Part shown: positions 1-7,561 of the stretch, in pieces
Layout: each line of letters begins with the position of its first letter
Position numbering within the stretch: position 1 is the stretch's first letter
The notes under the pieces: generated by a model
Database searches by the model: none
Told to the model about the DNA's origin: nothing
Seen by the model: the letters and a program-made list of their open reading frames with translations, nothing else
Made by a program: the position numbers and the translations under genes
NCBI RefSeq assembly: GCF_007991635.1
Contig: NZ_BJYS01000004.1
Coordinates: forward strand, 124,001 to 188,000
Length of the DNA: 64,000 nucleotides
Direction: 5' to 3'
Source of the DNA: Adhaeribacter aerolatus
GTDB taxonomy: Bacteria; Bacteroidota; Bacteroidia; Cytophagales; Hymenobacteraceae

Positions 1-437
1 AAAATGGTATTAAATAATAATAATTCTTTAAAATTATATAATGGCATCCGCCACTCCCCTGTTTGGGTTCCAAAAAATTCGGCACGGCAATAAACTACTT
101 TTATTTGTGAATTCTCTAATAATTTATTTACTGCCAAATTCAAATAATCTATATCAATTTTATCATCGGCATCTAACGGCAAAATAAACTCCCCATTTGA
201 ATGTATAATACCATAATTTCTAGCATTCGATAAACCTCCGTTATCTTTTCTAAAATATTTTATACGTGCATCCTTTTTGCAAAGCTTCAAAGCAACCGTT
301 TCAGTATTGTCTACACTACCATCATTTATAATAAGACATTCCCAATTTAAATAACTTTGATTTATTATACTTTCAACCGCTTCAGACAAATATTGTGCTT
401 GGTTGAAACAGGGAACTACTACTGAGACTAAACTCAT
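1..437 (-). CDS. Glycosyltransferase family 2, partial (runs off the left edge)
   Basis: N-terminal 145 residues of a GT-A fold family 2 glycosyltransferase, read on the minus strand from an ATG at 437. It opens with the family signature MSLVSVVVPCFNQ, has the nucleotide-binding stretch IINDGSVDNT near residues 37-46 and a metal-binding DADD at 89-92. It would transfer a sugar from a nucleotide donor onto the growing glycan on the cytoplasmic face of the inner membrane. It lies 30 nt downstream of another GT2 gene, so it is probably the next gene of the wzm-wzt operon. The acceptor half is outside the window, so the sugar specificity cannot be judged. Confidence 0.85.
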   Translation of the reverse strand, partial: MSLVSVVVPCFNQAQYLSEAVESIINQSYLNWECLIINDGSVDNTETVALKLCKKDARIKYFRKDNGGLSNARNYGIIHSNGEFILPLDADDKIDIDYLNLAVNKLLENSQIKVVYCRAEFFGTQTGEWRMPLYNFKELLLFNTI

Positions 438-467
438 TATATTATTCCTTTTAAATTTTATTAGGAT

Positions 468-1385
468 TTAAATGTATCCTATAAGCAGCTTCCTAAAAAG
501 CCTCTCACCAATAACATTGCGGAGAATTAATAAAAACCTTAATGGCAATAAACCATTCTTAACTTGGTATATTTGATTCAACACCAGAAGTACCTTTTCC
601 TGGGTGTTAAGCTTGTGATGGTATAAATACCGCTTAAGCTTTTTACTTATACAATCATATATGAAACTCTGCCATTTCAAATTATATACTGATACATCCA
701 ACAGCGCATTGATAACCTGCAAGGAGGCTGTCTTATCTTCATTTGTAATAGAGCCCGAATGTTGCCGATACCCGGCTATAACCCTATCATCAGAATAGAA
801 TGTATAACCCGATAACATTAAACGTAACCATAAATGATAATCCTCAGCATTTTGAATATCCAATTTTTCAGAAAATCCTTTTACATTTACAACAATATCT
901 CTTTTACATAATACAGTTAAAATTGAGACTTGGTTATTCTGAATAAAAGCTTTTATTCCTAGCTCACCAAAATATATATTTTTTTGAATATTTGTTACAC
1001 CTAATCTATTATGGTCATCAAATAAGTAACAATTGCCAAACACTAAATCAACTTTCATTTCATTGATTAAATTTATTTGGAAAGATAATTTATCATTCTC
1101 CCATAAATCATCAGAATCTAAGAAAGCAAGATAATCACCAGTAGAATATTCAATACCTTTATTTCTAGCTCTTCCTTGCTTGCCATTAAGCTGCCAAAAA
1201 TATTTAATCCTTTTATCTAATTTTATAAAGGTATCTACAATCTCTTTAGTATTATCAGTTGAACCATCATCTACAATTATTAATTCCCAAAATGAATATG
1301 TTTGTGCAAGTACAGACTGAATGGAATCGCCAATAAACTTACTTGAATTATAAGCTGGCATTATAATAGAAACCAAAGATGACAT
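468..1385 (-). CDS. Glycosyltransferase family 2
   Basis: A complete 305-residue GT2 enzyme. The N-terminal GT-A domain shows VSIIMPAYNSS, the VDDGSTDNT donor-binding loop near residue 40 and the metal-binding DSDD at 90-93. The C-terminal part has QNAEDYHLWLRL, a form of the ED motif that contains the catalytic base in this family. There is no membrane segment, so it probably works at the inner face of the inner membrane on a lipid-linked glycan later exported by Wzm/Wzt. It sits 69 nt after the broken GT4 gene and shares the low GC of this end of the window. Donor and linkage are not predictable. Confidence 0.85.
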   Translation of the reverse strand: MSSLVSIIMPAYNSSKFIGDSIQSVLAQTYSFWELIIVDDGSTDNTKEIVDTFIKLDKRIKYFWQLNGKQGRARNKGIEYSTGDYLAFLDSDDLWENDKLSFQINLINEMKVDLVFGNCYLFDDHNRLGVTNIQKNIYFGELGIKAFIQNNQVSILTVLCKRDIVVNVKGFSEKLDIQNAEDYHLWLRLMLSGYTFYSDDRVIAGYRQHSGSITNEDKTASLQVINALLDVSVYNLKWQSFIYDCISKKLKRYLYHHKLNTQEKVLLVLNQIYQVKNGLLPLRFLLILRNVIGERLFRKLLIGYI

Positions 1386-1454
1386 ATAATCATTTTTTTT
1401 AAATGCCGTAGAAAAACACCTGTCATCATATTAATAAAATTTAAAAATGGAAAA

Positions 1455-1997
1455 CTATATACCTTTAAAATAATTCAATAAAGTTTTACTTTCCTGTTCA
1501 TTAAGATAAAAACAATTTTTACGGATCAAATTTTCTTCAATAACTTTCTTACTTACTTCTCTTTCATTTTGAAAAACGTTCACCGCAAACTCATATAGTT
1601 CTTCCATATTATTACAATATGAAATATCTGTAACACCAGATTCATAAATATCTGAATCCACATTAATTATTATAGTTTTCAATCCTAAGCTAATTGCCTC
1701 TATTGGAGAATAACCAACGAAGTTACCTACTGAAAAATTAAGAAAATACCCACTAAGGTACGTTTCATCTAAGTCCTCGTATCTAATAGATTTATTTGTA
1801 AAAAGCACATTTTCTAATATATTTAACTCCAAAGCCATTGCGATTAGCTTATTAAAAATAGTTTCAGATTGTATCTCCCCAATAATATTCAATTTAATTG
1901 GTCCAATATTATTCTTAATTTTTGAAACACAAATTAAAACAGAATCAAAAAAATTTTTGTCATCTGCAACTCTAGCAACTATATTAAAAACAATCAT
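1455..1997 (-). pseudogene. C-terminal half of a frameshifted GT4-type glycosyltransferase
   Basis: 180 residues that look like the donor-binding C-terminal Rossmann half of a GT4 enzyme. It begins mid-strand (MIVFNIVARVADDKNF, the usual position of the 'GRL..KN' motif) and ends with the SPIEAISLG region that normally carries the second Glu of the E-x7-E motif. The first Glu of that motif appears to be Asn. The upstream fragment (2000-2542) supplies the N-terminal half in another frame. Adding one T where AATTAG is read at the junction would fuse the two into one protein of about 362 residues, the normal GT4 length. I call it a frameshifted gene. A sequencing error is the main alternative, and a two-subunit enzyme is less likely. 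Confidence 0.6.
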
Positions 1998-1999
1998 CC

Positions 2000-2542
2000 C
2001 TAATTATTAAGAAATAATTTAAAATTAAGAACTTTAGATGAAATCCTATAAAAATACTCTTGCATCTCTTTTACTTGGTACTTATTTATAACAATAATAT
2101 TATCATTAGGGTTACTTACTAATCTTTGACGGTATGGATATTTCTTCCCTTCAAATTGAACACGGTTAACAATATGCCAGAAATACCTGTTTTTATTCTT
2201 TAATTTTTCATAAATACTATCACACAAGTTAAGATTTAAGACGTGCACTGAATCATAAAATTTATCAGAGTTATTTAACTTAAATTGCCAATACCAATAT
2301 TTAAAAATATCAAAATTATAAGCTTTGAAAAAAACCGGAACTCTATGAACTTTAACTCCTCTCTTTTTTAAGAAATTATCATAAAATTCCTCTTTCTTAT
2401 TATCACCTGCAATTATTCTTTCTGGAATAAGAACTTCTGGTTGAATCCCATTTTCTAAGCAGAATTTAACTAATTCGATTAAGAGCTTTTCACCACCTCC
2501 AATAAAAAGGAAATAATTAATAATTAGAACCTTCCTATTCAT
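2000..2542 (-). pseudogene. N-terminal half of a frameshifted GT4-type glycosyltransferase
   Basis: 180 residues resembling the acceptor-binding N-terminal domain of a GT4 glycosyltransferase: MNRKVLIINYFLFIGGGEK has the glycine-rich loop after the first strand, and HIVNR and NDNIIVINKYQVKEM match the later strands. I chose the ATG at 2542, because it overlaps the stop of the aminotransferase gene by 8 nt (2535-2542) and because the protein then starts at the first beta strand. The reading frame closes with TAG exactly where the linker to the C-terminal domain should be, and the second half continues in the -1 frame. Activity is doubtful unless the shift is an assembly error or is bypassed. 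Confidence 0.6.
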
Positions 2543-3641
2543 TGTAAAATAATTTAATAATAGCTGCAATTCTATCAATATCGTTCTTTTTTAATCCAGG
2601 CCAAATAGGAAGGCTTAAGCAAGTATTTGCTATTTCTTCTGCTATAGGGAAGTCACCTTTCTTAAATGCTAAATTAATATATGCTTCTTGCAAATGAGGC
2701 GGAACTGGATAATGAATTAATGTTCCAATTCCTCTTTCATTTAAATATTGTTGTAACTCATTTCTTTTTTCTGTTCGAATAACATATAAATGGTATACAT
2801 GAGAAGCTTCTTCAGCAATTATAGGTAAAATCAAATCTCCAATATTTTTAAGAGCTTCATTATACCAGGATGCTATTTCTTGTCTTTGCTTTGTCCATTT
2901 AGGTAAAAACTTAAGTTTTACATTTAAGAAGCCGGCTTGACATTCATCAAGGCGCATATTATAACCAATGACGTCATTATGATACTTTCTACCAGAACCA
3001 TAATTGCGCAGAATAGCTGCTTTTTTAGCTATTTCCGCATCATTAGTTGTTATAGCTCCTGCATCCCCATAAGCGCCTAAATTTTTACCAGGATAAAAAC
3101 TTGTACCATTTACATTACCCCAACTACCTGTAAGTTTACCTTTATAGCAAGCACCTTGGGCTTGAGCATTATCCTCAACAACAAATAAATTATACTTTTC
3201 AGCAATATGCATTATTTGTTCCATCTCACAAGCCTGGCCATATAAATGCACTGGCATTATAGCTCTTGTTTTTGAAGTAATTGCTTGTTCAATTTTATTT
3301 GGATCGAGGTTATAAGTGGTTATTCTTGGTTCTACAAATACAGGAGTTGCACCTACGTAAGAGATGGCTAAAACGGTAGCTATGAATGTATTGGAGGGCA
3401 CAATTACTTCGTGTCCTGGCCCTATATTTAATAACTTCAAAGCTAAATGCAAAGCATCAAGACCATTACTTACACCTATAACATTTTTTACTTTGTTAAA
3501 CTCTGCATATTGTTTTTCAAAATGAGTAGTATCCTCACCTAGTACATACCATTCTCGGTCAAAAAAACTCTCAAAGGATTGAAGGATTTCTTTCTTTATT
3601 TCTTTATTAGTTGATTCGAAAGACAAAAAGGGTAACTGCAT
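2535..3641 (-). CDS. fdtB: FdtB/QdtB-like dTDP-3-keto-6-deoxyhexose aminotransferase
   Basis: A 368-residue PLP-dependent aminotransferase of the DegT/DnrJ/EryC1/StrS family. The Schiff-base lysine is K186 in SFYPGKNLGAYGDAGA, and VVEDNAQAQGA (about 154-164) holds the Asp that pairs with the PLP ring nitrogen. The family transfers an amino group from glutamate to a keto sugar. With FdtA-type ketoisomerases in the same operon, the likely product is dTDP-3-amino-3,6-dideoxyhexose (Fuc3N or Qui3N). It starts 8 nt downstream of the ketoacyl synthase and overlaps the next glycosyltransferase. A closely related paralogue lies at 15170-16279. The stereochemistry at C4 cannot be told from sequence. 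Confidence 0.85.
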   Translation of the reverse strand: MQLPFLSFESTNKEIKKEILQSFESFFDREWYVLGEDTTHFEKQYAEFNKVKNVIGVSNGLDALHLALKLLNIGPGHEVIVPSNTFIATVLAISYVGATPVFVEPRITTYNLDPNKIEQAITSKTRAIMPVHLYGQACEMEQIMHIAEKYNLFVVEDNAQAQGACYKGKLTGSWGNVNGTSFYPGKNLGAYGDAGAITTNDAEIAKKAAILRNYGSGRKYHNDVIGYNMRLDECQAGFLNVKLKFLPKWTKQRQEIASWYNEALKNIGDLILPIIAEEASHVYHLYVIRTEKRNELQQYLNERGIGTLIHYPVPPHLQEAYINLAFKKGDFPIAEEIANTCLSLPIWPGLKKNDIDRIAAIIKLFYNE

Positions 3642-3649
3642 AATTTCAA

Positions 3650-4657
3650 TTAAAATTGTAAAATTGTGGCTCCCATTGATAAACCCACTCCAAAACCAGC
3701 TATGAATACTTTATTTCCTTTTTTTATTCTATTTTGACTTACTGCTTCTTTCAATGCGATTGGAATAGTAGATGAAACAGTATTCCCACAATCCTGTAAA
3801 TGTATAAAAAACTTTTCTTCCGGAATTATAGCTCTCTTTCGGACAGTATTTAACATAAATTGATTCGCTTGGTGGAAAACAAATAAATCAATTTGTTCAA
3901 TACTTACATTATTTCTTTTCAAAGTTTCTTTTACTAAACCAGGTATTTCAAAAGCTGTAAATTCAAATATAGCTTTCCCATCCATATACAAATTGTCATC
4001 TCCGGGCTCTGTTGCAGAAACGTTTTGGGATCGCATAAAATTTGATCGAGCTCCACCATTTTTAACAATTAGTGAATTAGCACCTGAACCATCTGTACCA
4101 TATTCAAATTGCAGGATTTCGCCATTTAGGCCATTTTCGCCATCAATAGAAACCAAAGTAGCAGCAGCAGCATCGCCGAATAACGTTTTGTTGCTTTTAT
4201 CAGCAGTATGTATAAACTTAGAATAAGTTTCCGAGGTAATGAGTAATACATTTTCTGCTTGATTTGAAAGAATTAATCCTTTCGCTAAACCTAAACCATA
4301 AACGAAGCCTGAGCAGCCCAGATTAAAATCTAAGGCCCCACACCGTTTAGACAATCTAAGCTTATCTTGAATAATACAGGCGGTAGTAGGTAAGAAATAA
4401 TCTGGACTTTGGGTACAAAGCAAAACATAATCAATACTACCAGTATCTATATTGTGATTTTTAAATAAATTTTTGGCAGCCTTTATTGCCATGTCACCAG
4501 AAAACTCATCTTTAGCCGCAATGTGCCGCTTATAAATTCCTGTCTTTGCTGAAATTTTATCTATAGACCATTCAGGATACTCGGATGCCAATTGCTCATT
4601 GGTAAGGATAGCTTCGGGCAAATAATAATCAAGAGCTTTTATTACTGCCCTTTTCAT
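3650..4657 (-). CDS. 3-oxoacyl-ACP synthase III (FabH-like) dedicated to the glycan operon
   Basis: A 335-residue ketoacyl synthase III with the full catalytic triad: Cys115 in FNLGCSGFVYG, His262 in FHQANQF and Asn292 in DCGNTVSSTIP. The family condenses an acyl-CoA starter with malonyl-ACP. Here it overlaps the upstream ACP gene by 4 nt and is followed by the sugar aminotransferase, so it is unlikely to be the housekeeping FabH. I infer that it builds a short acyl chain on the neighbouring ACP for transfer to the amino sugar by the GNAT enzyme at 4880-5413. No ketoreductase or dehydratase gene is nearby, so any reduction would rely on the general fatty-acid enzymes. Confidence 0.85.
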   Translation of the reverse strand: MKRAVIKALDYYLPEAILTNEQLASEYPEWSIDKISAKTGIYKRHIAAKDEFSGDMAIKAAKNLFKNHNIDTGSIDYVLLCTQSPDYFLPTTACIIQDKLRLSKRCGALDFNLGCSGFVYGLGLAKGLILSNQAENVLLITSETYSKFIHTADKSNKTLFGDAAAATLVSIDGENGLNGEILQFEYGTDGSGANSLIVKNGGARSNFMRSQNVSATEPGDDNLYMDGKAIFEFTAFEIPGLVKETLKRNNVSIEQIDLFVFHQANQFMLNTVRKRAIIPEEKFFIHLQDCGNTVSSTIPIALKEAVSQNRIKKGNKVFIAGFGVGLSMGATILQF

Positions 4658-4896
4658 GCTTGTTGCTTTTCTTTAATTAAATCATAAACTTCTTGTACTG
4701 TGTTGCATCTTTTCAATTCATCAGCCGAAAAGTCCACTTCATATTCGTCTTTAATCATCACGAGCACCGACATGCCAGTTAATGAGTCCCAAGTTGGCAA
4801 ATCCCGAAATTTTGTACCTAAGTCTACACTAATCTCGTCAGCATCTATAAACTGTTCTTTAAAATTTTCAATGAATGAATTATAATCCATAATCAA
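4654..4896 (-). CDS. Acyl carrier protein
   Basis: An 80-residue acidic four-helix carrier protein. The phosphopantetheine attachment serine is S38 in TWDSLTGMSVLVM, at the head of helix 2, and the C-terminal CNTVQEVYDLI matches the last helix of ACPs. The start at 4896 overlaps the GNAT gene stop by 17 nt; an in-frame ATG at 4890 is equally possible. It probably carries the acyl group made by the adjacent ketoacyl synthase. It is not next to fabD, fabG or fabF, as a housekeeping acpP would be, which supports a specialised role in glycan acylation. Confidence 0.85.
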   Translation of the reverse strand: MIMDYNSFIENFKEQFIDADEISVDLGTKFRDLPTWDSLTGMSVLVMIKDEYEVDFSADELKRCNTVQEVYDLIKEKQQA

Positions 4897-5413
4897 TTAA
4901 CTTTAAAATTTTTTGTCTATTTATATTATACGTGGAATAATCTAATTCAAAATAATAATTCATGTCATCCTCATCAATTACCTTCGGCTCAAAAAGATGA
5001 TGATATCGAATTACACTTTTATTATTCTTACGAACATCAAAAAAGCACTTTTGCAAACCAAGCTTATTATAAGCAAAATCTCTTACTGCTATATCAGATA
5101 ATATAGGAATTACCTCTTCAATCCCTTTTTTAAAAATCCAGCTTCCTAACTCAAAACTATCTGGTTTAATATTATAAATTCTGTTTAAGCCTAGTTTCTC
5201 ACCGTTATATTTTACTGATATAAAGTAAAATTCTGTTCCTAAAGCTTCCCGTTCCTTATACCTTTTAATCCACTCTCTTTGAGTTCCGACATTAGATGAT
5301 GTTTGATGTAGGTGTTTAGCTAGATTTTGATTACTTCTTAACTCTACAATAAACTCAGCATCCGCCTCACTAACTAATTGAAGTTTAAAATCTGCTAAAT
5401 GTAACTCCATCAT
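4880..5413 (-). CDS. GNAT-family N-acyltransferase, probably acting on the amino sugar
   Basis: A 177-residue GNAT protein of the RimJ/RimL-like (Acetyltransf_3) type. It shows the N-terminal VSEADAEFIVELRSNQN, a central LGSWIFKKG strand, and SDIAVRDFAYNKLGLQKCFFDV, which corresponds to the acyl-donor-binding helix and following strand. It follows the FdtA-like isomerase with a 29-nt overlap and overlaps the ACP gene. The known 3-N-acetyltransferases of this pathway (FdtC, QdtC) are left-handed beta-helix proteins, so a GNAT is a different solution. The linked ACP and KASIII suggest acyl-ACP as donor. That is inference from context; acetyl-CoA remains possible. Confidence 0.75.
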   Translation of the reverse strand: MMELHLADFKLQLVSEADAEFIVELRSNQNLAKHLHQTSSNVGTQREWIKRYKEREALGTEFYFISVKYNGEKLGLNRIYNIKPDSFELGSWIFKKGIEEVIPILSDIAVRDFAYNKLGLQKCFFDVRKNNKSVIRYHHLFEPKVIDEDDMNYYFELDYSTYNINRQKILKLIDYGL

Positions 5414-5828
5414 AGTTCTTATATTTTATAAAGCTATCGTAATCTCGTATATATTCACTGGAGTCGTATAGTTCTGATGCTAAGACCAAACAAATCGCAC
5501 CTGAAGAAAAATTATAAATATCTCGCCACATACCTGGCAGAACATGTATGCCTAGGTTTGGGCGGTTAAGTTGTACAGTCTTTTTATTCCTCCCATCATC
5601 TAGGGTTACATCAAAACTTCCACTTGCAGCAATAATCACTTGCTCTAATATCTGATGAGCATGTGCCCCCCTCGACTCTCCAGCAGGAATATCATATAAG
5701 TAATATACCCGCTTCACCTCAAATGGAACATCAATTTTATTTTGTATTGGTGTAATAGCACCTGCCCTATTACTAATTTTTGGAAAATGAATAATATGAC
5801 AATCAAATACAGAATAATTATCCTTCAT
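5385..5828 (-). CDS. fdtA: FdtA/QdtA-like dTDP-4-keto-6-deoxyglucose 3,4-ketoisomerase (first copy)
   Basis: A 147-residue single-domain cupin of the WxcM-like/FdtA family. It has KRVYYLYDIPAGESRGAHAH with both active-site histidines (H56, H58), then EQVIIAASGSFDVTLDDG and a C-terminal EYIRDYDSF. The family moves the keto group from C4 to C3 of dTDP-4-keto-6-deoxyglucose, giving the substrate for FdtB/QdtB. It overlaps the second copy by 11 nt upstream and the GNAT gene by 29 nt downstream. The substrate needs RmlA and RmlB, which are not in the window. FdtA and QdtA differ in C4 stereochemistry and I cannot separate them by eye. Confidence 0.85.
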   Translation of the reverse strand: MKDNYSVFDCHIIHFPKISNRAGAITPIQNKIDVPFEVKRVYYLYDIPAGESRGAHAHQILEQVIIAASGSFDVTLDDGRNKKTVQLNRPNLGIHVLPGMWRDIYNFSSGAICLVLASELYDSSEYIRDYDSFIKYKNYDGVTFSRF

Positions 5829-6228
5829 TTGTTAGAAGCTTAAATTCTTCAAAATCTCGGATATATTGCTGGGTATCGTAGTAAGCATCCGTAGCAATAA
5901 AGGCTAATGAATTTGTTGAAAAATTTTCCATACTACGCCAAATTTTTTGGGGAACATACAAACCATAATATGATCTATTTAATGAATAAACTTTCTCTTC
6001 TTTTCCGTCATGCAATACAACATCAAAACTCCCCGATAATGCTATTATTACTTCCTGTAAATCCTTATAAGCATGCCCTCCTCTGTGTTCCCCTCCAGGC
6101 ACATCGTAAATCCAATAAACTCGTTTTAATTCAAAAGGAATTTGATCATTATTCTGAAAAAATGATAAGTTTCCTCGCTCATCTAAAACTTTAGGCAAGT
6201 TGATTAATTTAACATCCTGCAGGCTCAT
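5818..6228 (-). CDS. FdtA-like cupin, second copy with a His-to-Tyr change in the active-site motif
   Basis: A 136-residue paralogue of the next gene, clearly the same WxcM-like cupin fold: ELKRVYWIYDVPGGEHRGGHAY, QEVIIALSGSFDVVLHDG and QQYIRDFEEFKLL. The motif RGxHAH reads RGGHAY, so H52 is kept but the second histidine is Tyr54. Structural work on FdtA implicated this histidine pair in catalysis, so this copy may be inactive, may give the other C4 epimer, or may act on another sugar. It overlaps wzt by 20 nt and the other copy by 11 nt, so the two are co-translated and could form a heteromer. Only assay or structure can decide. Confidence 0.8.
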   Translation of the reverse strand: MSLQDVKLINLPKVLDERGNLSFFQNNDQIPFELKRVYWIYDVPGGEHRGGHAYKDLQEVIIALSGSFDVVLHDGKEEKVYSLNRSYYGLYVPQKIWRSMENFSTNSLAFIATDAYYDTQQYIRDFEEFKLLTNEG

Positions 6229-7501
6229 TGGCTATCGTTCTAAAAGATGTTTCATAAGGTATATTTAATCTGATTACACCCGGTAATATGTTACTATTAC
6301 TACCCACAGCTTCATTTAAAACTTCAAATTGAATTAGGTCATCGGCTATAAATAGGGCATATCGTTGATTCTGACCAAATATTATTTTAAACTGATAAAA
6401 ACCTGCATTTAAAAGGTACGGTGGTAACTTACCTTTTATTGTATAAATTCCTTTTTTTGCATCTTCATTATTACTAATAAAAGTTCCATTATGAAAAACC
6501 GGAATTTCGTCAAGGTTTCGTAGTTCAAAAGTTACATCTAGGTTTATATTTTCCCTATTATTTAAGAATTGAAGTTGAAATTCCAATCCAGAAGAAATGG
6601 AAAGAACATTTCCTTGCAATGGAGTTACCTCAAAATTGAGTATCCTAATGTGATTATTCCCTGGAGCATAATCTAATGGGCCAGTATGTTTAAAATTTGA
6701 AATTGTTTCACCGGAGTTTTGATAATAAGATACCGCTTCTAATTGATTTCCTTCGAACACTAAACCACCTTGGCGCAACACTATTCCTTGACTACATAAT
6801 TGCTTAACAGCCGCCATATTATGACTTACAAAGAGAACGGTTCGTCCATCATTCACGCTCACATCTTTCATGCGGCCCAAACACTTTTTCTGAAACTCAG
6901 CATCGCCTACCGCCAGCACCTCATCCACAATCAATATCTCCGGCTCCAGAAAGGCTGCTACCGCAAAAGCCAGCCGCACGTACATGCCGCTGCTATACCG
7001 TTTTACCGGCGTATCAATGTAGCGCTCTACGCCGGCAAAATCTACTATCTCATCAAACTTGCTACTTATCTCGGCTTTGGTCATGCCCAGAATAGCACCG
7101 TTCAGAAAAATATTCTCTCTTCCCGTCAGCTCCGGGTGAAAACCCGTACCCACTTCCAGCAACGAAGCGATGCGTCCTTTTACTTTGATTCGACCGGTGG
7201 TTGGAGTTGTTACTTTTGATAATAATTTTAATAAGGTAGATTTACCGGCCCCATTACGGCCGATAATACCTAATACTTCGCCCTGCTTTACTTCAAAATT
7301 AATGTCTTTCAGACTCCACACGTAATCGCTTTTTCCCTTAGCGGTGCGGTCGTTGGTCTCGCCTATCTTAGCAAACGGGTCTTCTTTGCCACGCATCCGC
7401 GCCCACCAGCGGTTTAAGTCATGGCTTAAGGTGCCTGTCCCTACTTCTCCCAGGCGGTAAAGCTTGCCCAGGTTTTCTACTTTTATGGCAATATTACTCA
7501 T
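6209..7501 (-). CDS. wzt: Wzt: ATPase of the ABC glycan exporter with C-terminal carbohydrate-binding domain
   Basis: A 430-residue ABC ATPase that drives export of a lipid-linked polysaccharide with Wzm. Visible are Walker A GRNGAGKST (81-89), signature YSSGM (169-173), Walker B ILIVDE (189-194) and the H-loop His227. The extra 150-160 residues at the C-terminus form the Wzt_C beta-sandwich, which in known Wzt proteins recognises the chain-terminating sugar. Base composition changes from near 50% GC to AT-rich at about position 6835 (near residue 222), just before the H-loop, so the C-terminal part resembles the downstream glycan genes and the ATPase core resembles wzm. It lies 60 nt after wzm. 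Confidence 0.92.
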   Translation of the reverse strand: MSNIAIKVENLGKLYRLGEVGTGTLSHDLNRWWARMRGKEDPFAKIGETNDRTAKGKSDYVWSLKDINFEVKQGEVLGIIGRNGAGKSTLLKLLSKVTTPTTGRIKVKGRIASLLEVGTGFHPELTGRENIFLNGAILGMTKAEISSKFDEIVDFAGVERYIDTPVKRYSSGMYVRLAFAVAAFLEPEILIVDEVLAVGDAEFQKKCLGRMKDVSVNDGRTVLFVSHNMAAVKQLCSQGIVLRQGGLVFEGNQLEAVSYYQNSGETISNFKHTGPLDYAPGNNHIRILNFEVTPLQGNVLSISSGLEFQLQFLNNRENINLDVTFELRNLDEIPVFHNGTFISNNEDAKKGIYTIKGKLPPYLLNAGFYQFKIIFGQNQRYALFIADDLIQFEVLNEAVGSNSNILPGVIRLNIPYETSFRTIANEPAGC

Positions 7502-7561
7502 GTAATTGCTTTTGCTTGTTATTAGCCGGCTATAGTTGTGGCTAGCTGTTAAATGCTGCTG

